A stretch of DNA of 64,000 nt from Macondimonas sp045864775 (GTDB lineage Bacteria > Pseudomonadota > Gammaproteobacteria > UBA5335). Positions within the stretch are counted from its first letter, which is position 1; every line of letters begins with the position of its first letter. A program made the position numbers and the translations under genes. The notes under the pieces are model-generated. The model was not told the DNA's origin and made no database searches. It worked only from the letters and a program-made list of their open reading frames with translations. Below, in pieces: positions 1-11,427 of the stretch. The stretch is taken from positions 558,001-622,000 of the forward strand of contig BTVR01000001.1 in the NCBI GenBank assembly GCA_045864775.1, written 5' to 3'.

Positions 1-839
1 CGGATGTCCGCCCCCATGGCGCGCAGAATGTCGATGACACCGGTGCGGGTGGGGTTGAGGCCGACGTCCTGCAACAGGATTTCCGAACCCGGGGCGATAC
101 TGGCGCCGACGAGAAAAAACGCCGCCGAGGACAGATCCGCCGGCACCCCCACCGATGCGGCATGCAGACGCCCGCCGCCGTGCAAACTCACACTCAACTG
201 GCCGCGCCGGATGGGGTAGCCGAAAGTCTCGAGCATACGCTCGGTATGATCGCGCGAAGGCGCCGGCTCATCGACGCGGGTCTCGCCCTCGGCATACATC
301 CCGGCCAACAGCAGTGCGGATTTGACCTGGGCACTGGCGACCGCGGAGACATGATGAATGCCCCGAAGACGCTGCCTGCCGGCGATCGAAAGAGGCGGCG
401 TACCGGCTGCAGTTCCCCGGATCGCGCCGCCCATGCGAGTCAAGGGCTCGACGACCCGGCGCATGGGTCGCCGACTCAGCGAGGCATCGCCGATGAGCGT
501 GGTGTCGAAGGACTGCGCACAGAGCAGACCGGCCAGCAGACGCATGGACGTGCCGGAATTTCCGAGATCAAGGGCGTGGTCCGGCGCCGTGAGCCCGTGC
601 ATGCCCACGCCATGGACGCGCAGAAATCCATCGTCGGGGCCATCGATGCGCACCCCCATGGCGCGAAACGCATCGCGCGTGGCCAGACAGTCCAGGCCAT
701 CGAGAAACCCGCTTACTTCGGTCACGCCATCGGCGAGCGCGCCAAAGATGATGGACCGGTGGGAAATGGATTTATCGCCCGGCACTCGCAGTTCGCCGAC
801 GAGGGGGCCGGATGTGGAAACGCGATAATCGACTGCCAT
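1..839 (-). CDS. aroA: 3-phosphoshikimate 1-carboxyvinyltransferase (EPSP synthase), 3' end missing
   Basis: Transfers the enolpyruvyl group of PEP to shikimate-3-phosphate, the sixth shikimate-pathway step, in the cytoplasm. The translation opens MAVDYRVSTSG and shows the substrate-binding signature VPGDKSISHRS near residue 20, then LGNSGTSMRLL and a DHTERM motif further on. The gene runs off the left edge: about 279 codons of a usual 430 or so are present. The ATG lies 7 bases after the tyrA stop, so it is the last visible member of the gyrA-to-aroA string. The identity is firm; only the C-terminal part is unseen. Confidence 0.95.
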   Translation of the reverse strand, partial: MAVDYRVSTSGPLVGELRVPGDKSISHRSIIFGALADGVTEVSGFLDGLDCLATRDAFRAMGVRIDGPDDGFLRVHGVGMHGLTAPDHALDLGNSGTSMRLLAGLLCAQSFDTTLIGDASLSRRPMRRVVEPLTRMGGAIRGTAAGTPPLSIAGRQRLRGIHHVSAVASAQVKSALLLAGMYAEGETRVDEPAPSRDHTERMLETFGYPIRRGQLSVSLHGGGRLHAASVGVPADLSSAAFFLVGASIAPGSEILLQDVGLNPTRTGVIDILRAMGADI

Positions 840-846
840 GCTCGCC

Positions 847-1704
847 TCAGGATCGGAATGCATCACGGGTGCGCTTGGCTTCCCGGAACACGGTTTCAAT
901 GCGCGGCCCGTCACCAGCGGCAATCGCCCGCGCGAGCTCGTCCAACTCGGCCCGGAACCGATCCAGGCTCTCCAGGATGGCCGGCCCGTTCGTCAGGCAG
1001 ATATCGCGCCACATCACAGGATCGCTGCCGGCAATGCGCGTCAGGTCGCGGAAGCCGCCGGCAGCGTAGCGCAGGACGTCGGTTTCGGTATCCAGGCGGC
1101 TCAAGCTGTGCACGAGCGCGAAGGCCGCCACGTGCGGCAGATGGCTGGTCGCGGCCAGCACGCGATCATGACTGTCAGCGTCCATGTCTTCGACCGTCGC
1201 GCCGGCGGCTTCCCACATGGCGCGCACGGCTGCCACCGCCTGCGGGCTCGAAGCGGGTGTCGGCGTCAAAACGACCCGACGGCCCTGGAACAGTTCCGGA
1301 AACGCCGCTTCCACGCCACTGTTTTCGGCGCCGGCGATGGGATGCCCCGGCACGAAGCCGGCGGGCAAGGTGTCCCACGCTTGCTGCGCCGCGGCAATGA
1401 CCGCCGCCTTGGCGCTGCCGACGTCGGTGAGGACGGCATCAGGCGCCAGATGATCGCGAATGGCGGTGAGGACACCGGCCATGGCACCCATCGGCACGGC
1501 CAGCACCACCATGTCGGCGCCGGCCACCGCCCGACTGAGGTCGAGGTCGTAGCCATCGATCACGCCCAGTTCGACGGCGCGTACCAAGTGCTCAGCTTGA
1601 CGCCCGGCGCCGACGATCTGGCCGCAGTAGCCGGCGCGCCGCAAGGCCAGCGCAAGGGAGCCGCCGATCAGACCGACCCCGATCACACACAGGCGCCGGA
1701 TCAT
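847..1704 (-). CDS. tyrA: Prephenate/arogenate dehydrogenase
   Basis: Oxidatively decarboxylates prephenate (or arogenate) on the way to tyrosine. The 285-residue protein begins with an NAD(P)-binding Rossmann fold, GVGLIG at residues 9-14, and carries GHPIAGAENSG, whose histidine is catalytic in the family, followed by SHLPH. It is the short monofunctional form with no chorismate mutase domain; that activity is in PheA two genes upstream. The ATG overlaps the hisC stop as ATGA, indicating translational coupling. Cofactor choice and prephenate-versus-arogenate preference cannot be read from the sequence. Confidence 0.94.
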   Translation of the reverse strand: MIRRLCVIGVGLIGGSLALALRRAGYCGQIVGAGRQAEHLVRAVELGVIDGYDLDLSRAVAGADMVVLAVPMGAMAGVLTAIRDHLAPDAVLTDVGSAKAAVIAAAQQAWDTLPAGFVPGHPIAGAENSGVEAAFPELFQGRRVVLTPTPASSPQAVAAVRAMWEAAGATVEDMDADSHDRVLAATSHLPHVAAFALVHSLSRLDTETDVLRYAAGGFRDLTRIAGSDPVMWRDICLTNGPAILESLDRFRAELDELARAIAAGDGPRIETVFREAKRTRDAFRS

Positions 1705-2825
1705 GACGCGACCAGCCGCCCGAGGGTTTCGAGGAAACGCGCGTTGTGCTCGGGCAGTCCGACGCTGACGCGCAGGGCCTGCGGCAAGCCGTAATTCGCC
1801 ACCGGCCGCACGATGATGCCCGCGCGCAGCAGCGCCTGATTCATCTGCTGGGCGTCCGGCACCCGGAAGGTGATGAAGTTGCCCACGGAGGGAATATAGT
1901 CGAGACCCAGTGCGTCAAGCCCGGCACCGAGCTGTGCCAGCCCCGCCCGGTTGAGCGCCACGGCGTGGGCGAGATGGTCGGTATCCGCCAAAGCGGCCTG
2001 CGCGCCGGCGAGCCCTAGGCTGCTGACGTTGAACGGCTGCCGGAGCCGGTTCAGCAAGTCCGCCAGCGCCGGATGGCTGACCCCATAGCCGACACGCAGC
2101 GCGGCGAGGCCATAGGCCTTGGAAAAGGTCCGCGTCACCAGCAGATTCGGGTGGCGGCCGAGCAGACGGAGGCCGTCCGGATAGCCCGGTGCCTCGACGT
2201 ATTCGCAGTAGGCCTCGTCCAGCACCACGACCACCCGCGCCGGCACCTTGGCCAGGAATGCCTCGAGCGCGCCGACGTCGATCCAGGTGCCGGTCGGGTT
2301 ATTGGGATTGGCGATGAACACCACGGCGGTGTCGCCGTCGATGCGCTCCGCCATGGCGGCAAGGTCATGGCCATAGGGTTGCGGGGCGTCGGCTGGCAGC
2401 GCCGGTGCGACCCGCACCTCGGCGCCGACCGCGTGACTGGCGAGCCCGTAGATGGCGAAGGCATGCGCCGCCATCACCGCATTGCGCCCCGGCGCGAGGA
2501 AAGCCTGCGCCACGAGATTCAGCAGATCGTTCGAGCCATTGCCGAGCGTGATCGCGACCGGCAGCACATCCAGATGCGCCGCCAATGCCTGCTTGAGTGC
2601 ATGGCCGCTGCCGTCCGGATAGCGCGTCAGCCGCTCCAGCTCAGCCTCCAATGCCGCGCGCACGCCGGGTGCAGGCCCCAGTGGGCTCTCGTTCGAGGCC
2701 ATCTTGATGATGTCCGTGATACCCCATTCCCGCTCGAGTTCCTCGATCGGCTTGCCGGGTTCATACGGCATCAGACCCCGCACGGCGGGCAGGGCCGCAT
2801 TCACAAAATCAGGTATGGCCGGCAT
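1701..2825 (-). CDS. hisC: Histidinol-phosphate aminotransferase
   Basis: PLP-dependent class I/II aminotransferase. In histidine synthesis it converts imidazole acetol phosphate to histidinol phosphate, and in this gene context it probably also transaminates aromatic keto acids. Visible motifs are YEPGKPIEELEREWG near the N-terminus, ANPNNPTGT, the DEAYCEY segment and the Schiff-base region TFSKAYGLAALRVGYG. I chose ATG 2825 because a GGA sits 7 bases upstream and the protein then starts MPAIPDF; an upstream ATG (2831) and a TTG at 2864 that overlaps the pheA stop are alternatives. The gene lies between pheA and tyrA, as in many gammaproteobacteria. Confidence 0.93.
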   Translation of the reverse strand: MPAIPDFVNAALPAVRGLMPYEPGKPIEELEREWGITDIIKMASNESPLGPAPGVRAALEAELERLTRYPDGSGHALKQALAAHLDVLPVAITLGNGSNDLLNLVAQAFLAPGRNAVMAAHAFAIYGLASHAVGAEVRVAPALPADAPQPYGHDLAAMAERIDGDTAVVFIANPNNPTGTWIDVGALEAFLAKVPARVVVVLDEAYCEYVEAPGYPDGLRLLGRHPNLLVTRTFSKAYGLAALRVGYGVSHPALADLLNRLRQPFNVSSLGLAGAQAALADTDHLAHAVALNRAGLAQLGAGLDALGLDYIPSVGNFITFRVPDAQQMNQALLRAGIIVRPVANYGLPQALRVSVGLPEHNARFLETLGRLVAS

Positions 2826-2860
2826 GATCATTTCCGTTGAACTGCGTATTCCCGATGGAT

Positions 2861-3976
2861 TCAACCGACTGCCATCGGATAGGAACCCAGATGCTTGATC
2901 CAGGCAGCCCGGTCCGCCAGGCTCGCCAAGGCTGCGGCCACCGGCGCATCCTGCACATGCCCTTCCAGATCGAGAAAGAAATTGTAATCCCAGGGACTGC
3001 GGCGGGACGGGCGCGACTCGATGCGGGTCAGACTGACGCCCTCCCGATGAAAGGGCTCGAGCAGGCGGAACAAGGCGCCCGGCCGGTTATCGACTGCGAC
3101 CATGAGCGAGGTCTTGTCGCGCCCGGACGGCTCGGCCTGTTCGCGGCCGATGACGAGAAACCGCGTCGTGTTGTCCGGTTCGTCCTCGATGTTCTCCGCC
3201 AGAACGTCGAGGCCATAGAGCGGGGCGACCTGGCGACCCGCCACGGCGGCCGCACCCGTCCTATCGGCCGCCTGCCGCGCACCCTCTGCATTGCTCGCCA
3301 CCGCCCGACGCGGCACGCCGGGCAGATGCCGATCCAGCCATTCCCGGCATTGGGCCAGCGCCTGGGCATGGCCCAGCAGTTCGGTGATTTCATCGACACG
3401 CGACATGCGGCCGAGCAGACAGTGATGCACGGGCAGGATGATCTCCGCGCAGATCTTGAGATCCGAGCGCGCAAACATGTCGAGGGTGTGCGTCACCACG
3501 CCTTCGGTCGAATTTTCCACGGCCACCACGCCGCAATCCGCGCTTCCGGCTTCCACTTCACGGAACACCTCATCGACGGCGCCCAGCGGCGTGGTGGCAA
3601 CCCCGTGCCCGAAGTGCTTCCGCACCGCCGCCTCGGTATAGGTGCCGGCAGGACCCAGATACGCAACCCTGAGCGCTTTCTCCAGGGCGAGGCAGGCGGC
3701 GATTATCTCGCGATAGATGCGCAGCAGCGCTTCCTCTCCCAGCGGGCCGGGGTTTTCGGCGAGTACCGCCCGCAGCACCTGCGCCTCCCGCGCCGGCCGG
3801 TAGAACGATCCTTCGTGGCCGGCGGCGCTCTTGATCCGGCCCACCTCCTGCGCCAGGCGGGCACGCTCGCTCAGCAGCGCGCACACTTTCAGGTCCAGTG
3901 CATCGATCCGGCCGCGGATGGCCGTCAACGGTTCCGCTTCCGGCGCAGCCTGTTGCGCGGGATCGCGGGTGGTCAT
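2861..3976 (-). CDS. pheA: Bifunctional chorismate mutase/prephenate dehydratase
   Basis: Makes phenylpyruvate from chorismate in two steps. The 371 residues hold an AroQ chorismate mutase domain (about 16-100), a prephenate dehydratase domain (about 105-285) beginning VAYLGPAGTYTEAA and ending in the catalytic NTTRF motif, and a C-terminal ACT domain with ESRPSRR that in the family binds phenylalanine for feedback inhibition. Length and order match the classic P-protein. Its ATG overlaps the serA stop (ATGA), so it is probably translated with serA. Confidence 0.95.
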   Translation of the reverse strand: MTTRDPAQQAAPEAEPLTAIRGRIDALDLKVCALLSERARLAQEVGRIKSAAGHEGSFYRPAREAQVLRAVLAENPGPLGEEALLRIYREIIAACLALEKALRVAYLGPAGTYTEAAVRKHFGHGVATTPLGAVDEVFREVEAGSADCGVVAVENSTEGVVTHTLDMFARSDLKICAEIILPVHHCLLGRMSRVDEITELLGHAQALAQCREWLDRHLPGVPRRAVASNAEGARQAADRTGAAAVAGRQVAPLYGLDVLAENIEDEPDNTTRFLVIGREQAEPSGRDKTSLMVAVDNRPGALFRLLEPFHREGVSLTRIESRPSRRSPWDYNFFLDLEGHVQDAPVAAALASLADRAAWIKHLGSYPMAVG

Positions 3977-5136
3977 AGGGCGCGAACGGTCAGCACGCCG
4001 TCGATGGCGCGCAACTGGTCCAGGACCGGCCCGGTCACCGGCCGCTCCACGTCCACCAGCGTATAGGCCAACTCGCCTTTGGATTTGTTGAGCATGTCGA
4101 GGATGTTGAGCCCCGAACCGGCGAGCGTGGAGGAAATCTGCCCCAGCATGTTGGGCACGTTCGCGTTGGCGATGCAGATCCGGAAACCCTCGGTGCGGGG
4201 CAGGATCGCCTCGGGGAAGTTGACGGAGTTGCGAATATTGCCGTTCTCCAGATAGTCCCGGACCTGCTGGACCACCATGACGGCGCAGTTTTCCTCGGCT
4301 TCATTCGTCGACGCGCCCAGATGCGGCAAGGCGATCACCCGCGGGTGCCCCTTCAGGGCCACGCTCGGAAAATCGCACACGTAACCGGCCAGTTTGCCCT
4401 CATCCAGCGCCTCGCGCACCACCGCGGCTTCGACCACCCCTTCCCGAGAGAAATTCAGCGCGATGAGTCCGGGCTTGGCCACTTTCAGGCGCTCGGCGCT
4501 GAGCATGTTGCGCGTGTGATCGTTGAGCGGTACATGGAAGCTCAGGTAGTCGGCACGGGCGATCACCTCCTCCACGCTGCGCGCCTGCTCGACCCCGGCG
4601 GACAGTTGCCACGCATTCTCCACCGTCACCTTGGGATCGAAACCGATGACGCGCATGCCCAGCGCGTGCGCTGCGTTGGCCACCTTGACGCCGATGGCGC
4701 CCAGGCCGACGACGCCCAGCGTGCGGCCCGGCAACTCCGTCCCGACGAACTGCTTCTTGCCCGATTCGACCGCCTTGTGCATGGCGGCATCATCGCCCTC
4801 GAGGCCATCCACGAAGCGCAGGGCCTGCGGGATGTTGCGCGAGGCCATGAGCAGGCCGACCAGCACCAGTTCCTTGACGGCGTTGGCATTGGCACCCGGC
4901 GTGTTGAAGACCGGCACGGCCGCCGCGGACAGGCGCGCGATGGGGATGTTGTTGACCCCGGCGCCGGCACGGCCCACCGCCTTCAGCGAGGACGGAAATG
5001 CCATCTCATGCATCACCTGCGAGCGCACCAGGATGGCATCGGGCTCCGCCAAGTCATTGCCGACCTGATACTGCTCGGCGTCGAACTGACTCAAGCCGCG
5101 GGAAGAAATATTGTTCAGCGTCTGGATCTTGAACAT
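3973..5136 (-). CDS. serA: D-3-phosphoglycerate dehydrogenase
   Basis: Oxidises 3-phosphoglycerate to phosphohydroxypyruvate, the first step of serine synthesis. The NAD-binding GLGAIG is at residues 144-149; the catalytic histidine lies in LPHLGAST and the substrate arginine in LNFSREGVV. A C-terminal ACT-like regulatory domain fills roughly residues 316-387. At 387 residues it is the short bacterial form. It sits directly between serC and pheA, so the first two serine-pathway enzymes are adjacent; many relatives have serC followed directly by pheA. Confidence 0.95.
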   Translation of the reverse strand: MFKIQTLNNISSRGLSQFDAEQYQVGNDLAEPDAILVRSQVMHEMAFPSSLKAVGRAGAGVNNIPIARLSAAAVPVFNTPGANANAVKELVLVGLLMASRNIPQALRFVDGLEGDDAAMHKAVESGKKQFVGTELPGRTLGVVGLGAIGVKVANAAHALGMRVIGFDPKVTVENAWQLSAGVEQARSVEEVIARADYLSFHVPLNDHTRNMLSAERLKVAKPGLIALNFSREGVVEAAVVREALDEGKLAGYVCDFPSVALKGHPRVIALPHLGASTNEAEENCAVMVVQQVRDYLENGNIRNSVNFPEAILPRTEGFRICIANANVPNMLGQISSTLAGSGLNILDMLNKSKGELAYTLVDVERPVTGPVLDQLRAIDGVLTVRAL

Positions 5137-5179
5137 GAGACCGCCTTGTGTATCGGGATCGGGAAAGCGCCTGCCGCGT

Positions 5180-6262
5180 TCAGCCGTGGCGCTGCTGGAA
5201 ATCCTTCATGAACGCCACCAGCGCCTCCACGGCCTCATAGGACACGGCGTTGTAGATGCTGGCCCGCATGCCACCCACCGAGCGATGCCCCTTCAGGCCC
5301 AGCAGACCCGCAGCCTTGGCCTCGCTCAGGAAGGGCGCATCCAGCGCCGCATCGGGCAGGATGAAGGGCACGTTCATCCAGGAACGATCCGCAACGGCCA
5401 CCGGATTGCGGTAGAAACCCGACTGATCGATCGTCCCGTAGAGCAGATCGGCCTTGCGACGGTTGATCTCGGCCATGGCCGAGAGGCCGCCCTGGGCCTT
5501 CAGGTGCGCGAACACCAGTCCCGCCACGTACCAGGAGAAGGTCGCGGGCGTGTTGTACATGGACTCGTTTTCAACCTGTGGCGCGTAATCCAGCACGGTC
5601 GGCGTACCGGGAAGCGCATGGCCCACCAGATCCTCACGCACGATCACCAGCGTCAGGCCGGCCGGACCGACGTTCTTCTGGGCGCCGGCATAGATCACCC
5701 CGAAGCGGGCGACCTCGAGCGGGCGCGACAGCAGGGTCGATGAAAAATCCCCCACCAGCGGGACATCGCCCGTTTCCGGAATCCACTGGAACTCGACACC
5801 GCCGATGGTTTCGTTGGGCGTGTAGTGGACGTAGGACGCCTCGGGGTCAAGGCGCCAGGCCGATTGCGGCGGGATGGCCATGAACCCGCTCTCCTCGCCC
5901 GAGGCGGCTACGTTGACCGTGCCGAACTTCTTGGCTTCGCCAATGGCCTTCTTGGACCACGCACCGGTGTGGACATAATCGGCGCGCCGGTTTTCGCCCA
6001 TCAGGTTCAGCGGCACCATGGCGAACTGAGCCGTGGCGCCGCCCTGCAGAAACAGGACCTTGTAGTTCGCCGGAATGGCGAGCAGATCGCGCAGGTCCTG
6101 CTCGGCCTGGGCCGCGATCCCCATGAATTCCTTGCCGCGATGGCTCATCTCCATCACGGACATGCCGCTGCCGTGCCAGTCCAGCAGTTCGTCGCGCACC
6201 TGTTCCAGAACCGCCTGCGGCAGCGCCGCCGGACCTGCGTTGAAGTTGTATGCCCGCGTCAT
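5180..6262 (-). CDS. serC: Phosphoserine aminotransferase
   Basis: Transaminates 3-phosphohydroxypyruvate to phosphoserine with glutamate; the family also acts in pyridoxal phosphate synthesis. The 360-residue protein starts MTRAYNFNAGPAALP, typical of the family, and K196 in YAGAQKNVGPAG is the PLP-binding lysine. GAGGATCTT in front of ATG 6262 provides a ribosome-binding site. It follows gyrA by 57 bases and precedes serA by 43, with no terminator seen in either gap. Confidence 0.96.
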   Translation of the reverse strand: MTRAYNFNAGPAALPQAVLEQVRDELLDWHGSGMSVMEMSHRGKEFMGIAAQAEQDLRDLLAIPANYKVLFLQGGATAQFAMVPLNLMGENRRADYVHTGAWSKKAIGEAKKFGTVNVAASGEESGFMAIPPQSAWRLDPEASYVHYTPNETIGGVEFQWIPETGDVPLVGDFSSTLLSRPLEVARFGVIYAGAQKNVGPAGLTLVIVREDLVGHALPGTPTVLDYAPQVENESMYNTPATFSWYVAGLVFAHLKAQGGLSAMAEINRRKADLLYGTIDQSGFYRNPVAVADRSWMNVPFILPDAALDAPFLSEAKAAGLLGLKGHRSVGGMRASIYNAVSYEAVEALVAFMKDFQQRHG

Positions 6263-6319
6263 AAGATCCTCTATCCCCGATTCACAGACGAAACCATCGA
6301 CCCTGACTGCTCCTCGCGT

Positions 6320-8872
<2,553 letters not shown>

Positions 8873-8923
8873 GCTGCCCCTGGCGGGATATCCCCCGCGC
8901 CCGCTCCGAAAATCAAGCGGTCG

Positions 8924-8932
8924 ATTCTATCA
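8924..8932 (-). promoter_or_regulatory. Likely extended -10 promoter of gyrA
   Basis: Read on the minus strand, TGATAGAAT is an extended -10 element (TGn followed by TAGAAT) 51 bases before the gyrA ATG. The TGA of the element is also the stop codon of mtnA. No good -35 hexamer is seen at the expected distance inside mtnA, which is compatible with an extended -10 promoter. Inferred from sequence only. Confidence 0.45.
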
Positions 8933-9973
8933 CGCCCCGGCCATGAGGGCCGCGAGACCTGTCGCGTCGGGCCGCTCGAGGGCGCCTTTTTCCGTGATGA
9001 GCACATCGATCAGTCCGGCCGGCGTCACGTCGAACACGGGATTGGGCGCCGCCAGCAAAGGCTCGTTCGCGTCCCGGCCGGAAACGCGCAGGATTTCCTC
9101 CGGTCCGCGGAACTCGATCGGAATGTCCGCGCCGCGCGCCATCGCCAGATCGACCGTGGTGCTGGGCGCCACGACCATGAAACGCAGACCGTGATGGCGC
9201 GCCGCCACCGCCAGTGCATAGGTGCCGATCTTGTTGGCGACATCGCCGTTGGCCGTGATGCGGTCGGCGCCGACGATGACCCAATCGATTTCCCCGCGCG
9301 CCATGAAAAACGCCGCGGCACTGTCCACGATCAGGTTCACCGGAATGCCGTCGCGATTCAGCTCCCAGCTGGTTAGGCGGGCGCCCTGCAGCCAGGGACG
9401 CGATTCGGTGGCATAAACCGCCGCCAGCCGCTGCTGTGTCCAGGCCGTACGGATGACGCCCAGCGCCGTGCCGAGCCCCGCTGTGGCCAGCGAACCCGTG
9501 TTGCAATGCGTCAGGACGCGTGTGCCGGGCTGGAGATACGCGCTGCCCAGCTCGCCCATGCGCATATTGGCTGCAAGGTCCTCGTCCCACAGCGCTTGCG
9601 CAGCCTGTTCCAGCGCGCGCCAGTCGCCGGGCGTCCCTTGACGCGCGATCTGCGCCAGATGCTGCAGCGCAGCGGCCAGATTGACGGCCGTCGGTCGGGC
9701 GGCGTTGAGCAGGGCCACCGCCTCGGTGATGCCCGCCGCCCAGGCGCCGGCATCGGCATCGGCCAGTGCCCGCGCCGCCATGACGAGCCCGTAGGCGCCG
9801 GCCAACCCGATCGCCGGCGCACCCCGCACCGCCATGTCGTGGATCACGCGCGCCGTTTCGGCGGCATCGCGCACGATCAGCCACTGCTCCTCGGCGGGCA
9901 ACCGGCGCTGGTCGAGCACATGCAGGGCCGCGCCGTCCCAGCGCAGGGCACGCACCTGGTCACTCGCCGCCAT
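8930..9973 (-). CDS. mtnA: Methylthioribose-1-phosphate isomerase
   Basis: Converts 5-methylthioribose-1-phosphate to methylthioribulose-1-phosphate in methionine salvage. The 347-residue protein shows family motifs DMAVRGAPAIGLAGAYG, THCNTGSLATAGLGTALGV with the conserved cysteine, VGADRITANGDVANKIGT with the catalytic aspartate, and the FRGPEE region near the C-terminus. The start at ATG 9973 is supported by GGAGG seven bases upstream; an in-frame start 13 codons earlier lacks one. It is divergent from mtaD, whose product acts two steps earlier on methylthioadenosine. Confidence 0.95.
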   Translation of the reverse strand: MAASDQVRALRWDGAALHVLDQRRLPAEEQWLIVRDAAETARVIHDMAVRGAPAIGLAGAYGLVMAARALADADAGAWAAGITEAVALLNAARPTAVNLAAALQHLAQIARQGTPGDWRALEQAAQALWDEDLAANMRMGELGSAYLQPGTRVLTHCNTGSLATAGLGTALGVIRTAWTQQRLAAVYATESRPWLQGARLTSWELNRDGIPVNLIVDSAAAFFMARGEIDWVIVGADRITANGDVANKIGTYALAVAARHHGLRFMVVAPSTTVDLAMARGADIPIEFRGPEEILRVSGRDANEPLLAAPNPVFDVTPAGLIDVLITEKGALERPDATGLAALMAGA

Positions 9974-10010
9974 GGGTCGTCCTCCGAATACACGCCGCCG
10001 TGGGAGCGGC

Positions 10011-10057
10011 ACTGTAGCACACGGCTTCTGCGGCGGCCTGCGGGGCGATGCTACACT
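10011..10057. promoter_or_regulatory. Divergent promoter pair between mtnA and mtaD
   Basis: The 116-base gap between the two start codons holds two mirror-image extended -10 elements. Plus strand 10049-10057 reads TGCTACACT, which would start mtaD transcription about 25 bases before its GTG. Minus strand 10019-10011 reads TGCTACAGT, about 30 bases before the mtnA ATG. The two elements form a near-perfect inverted repeat, so the promoters lie back to back and their upstream regions overlap. Neither has a clear -35 hexamer. Confidence 0.4.
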
Positions 10058-10089
10058 TCCGCCACCGATCCGCCGCCCCAGAGAGCCCC

Positions 10090-11427
10090 GTGGAAGCCGT
10101 CGACACCCTGCTGCATGCCGCCTGGATCATCCCGGTCGAGCCCGAAGGCGCGGTCTGGCCGGCGCACAGTCTGGCGATCCGGGACGGCCACATCGTGGCG
10201 GTGCTGCCGCAGGCCGAGACAAGGCAGCGTTTCACGGCCGCGACCGAGATCCATCTGCCGCGGCAGGCGCTCATTCCGGGCCTCGTCAACGCCCACACCC
10301 ACTGCGCAATGAACCTCTTGCGCGGCCTCGCCGACGACCTGCCGCTCATGAGCTGGCTGGGCGAGCACATCTGGCCCGCCGAGCAGCGCTGGGTCGACGC
10401 CGCGTTCGTCGAGGTCGGCAGCCGGCTGGCCATCGCCGAGATGATCAAGGGCGGCACCACCTGCTTCAACGACATGTACTTCTTTCCCGAGCAGACGGCC
10501 AAGGTGGCCGCCGACTGTGGCGTGCGCGCCTGCGTCGGCATGATCGTGCTGGATTTCCCCACCCGCTACGCCGCCGATGCCGACGATTACCTCGCCAAAG
10601 GGCTGGCCCTGCATGACGCCTGGCGCGGTCACCCGCTCGTGCGCACGGCCTTCGCGCCGCATGCCCCCTACACGGTGTCCGACGCGCCGCTGCGGCGAAT
10701 CAAGATGCTGAGCGATGAATTGGACGTGCCGATCCACATGCACGTGCATGAAACGGCTGGCGAGGTGGCCGACGCCGTCGCCCACGACGGTCGCCGTCCG
10801 CTGCAGCGCCTGAATGATCTGGGATTGCTGGGCCCGAACTTCCTCGCGGTGCACATGACCCAGCTGCTGGATGCGGAAATCGAGCTCCTGGCGCGCACGG
10901 CGACCCACGTGCTGCATTGCCCCGAATCCAATCTCAAGCTGGCCAGCGGCTTTTGTCCGGTCGCCGGACTGCTGGCGGCTGGCGTCAACGTCGCGCTGGG
11001 CACCGACGGCGCTGCCAGCAACAACGACCTCGATCTTCTGGCCGAGATGCGCACCGCCGCGCTCCTGGCCAAGGGCGTCAGCGGCGACGCGGCCGCCGTG
11101 CCGGCCTTCCAGGCGCTGCAGATGGCCACGCTCAATGGGGCGCAGGCCTTGGGGCTGGCGGATGAAATCGGCAGCCTGCGGCCGGGAAAATGGGCCGACG
11201 TGGTTGCGATCGACCTGGGCGGCCTCGACCGCCAGCCGCTCTATCACCCGTTGTCCCAGCTCGTCTACACCGCCCACCGGGACCACGTCACCGACGTGTG
11301 GGTTGCCGGCCGCCCCCTGCTGCGCGCCGGGGTGCTGACCCACCTCGATGAACAGGCGCTGATCCGGGAAGCCCGCGATTGGGGCATACGCATCGCCAAC
11401 ACCCCGCAGGAGCACGCCGATGGCTGA
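10090..11427 (+). CDS. mtaD: 5-methylthioadenosine/S-adenosylhomocysteine deaminase (TRZ/ATZ family)
   Basis: Zinc-dependent amidohydrolase-fold enzyme that deaminates methylthioadenosine to methylthioinosine, and often S-adenosylhomocysteine. From GTG 10090 it has 445 residues: metal-binding HTH at 69-71, MHVHETAGE in the middle, the ligand-bearing HCPESNLKLASG, and LGTDGAASNNDLD. GTG 10090 fits the family start (VDTLLHAAWIIPVEP); an ATG 14 codons earlier is the alternative. It overlaps ubiG by 8 bases. Pseudomonas aeruginosa PA3170, a characterised methylthioadenosine deaminase, sits in the same gene order. Confidence 0.9.
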   Translation: MEAVDTLLHAAWIIPVEPEGAVWPAHSLAIRDGHIVAVLPQAETRQRFTAATEIHLPRQALIPGLVNAHTHCAMNLLRGLADDLPLMSWLGEHIWPAEQRWVDAAFVEVGSRLAIAEMIKGGTTCFNDMYFFPEQTAKVAADCGVRACVGMIVLDFPTRYAADADDYLAKGLALHDAWRGHPLVRTAFAPHAPYTVSDAPLRRIKMLSDELDVPIHMHVHETAGEVADAVAHDGRRPLQRLNDLGLLGPNFLAVHMTQLLDAEIELLARTATHVLHCPESNLKLASGFCPVAGLLAAGVNVALGTDGAASNNDLDLLAEMRTAALLAKGVSGDAAAVPAFQALQMATLNGAQALGLADEIGSLRPGKWADVVAIDLGGLDRQPLYHPLSQLVYTAHRDHVTDVWVAGRPLLRAGVLTHLDEQALIREARDWGIRIANTPQEHADG

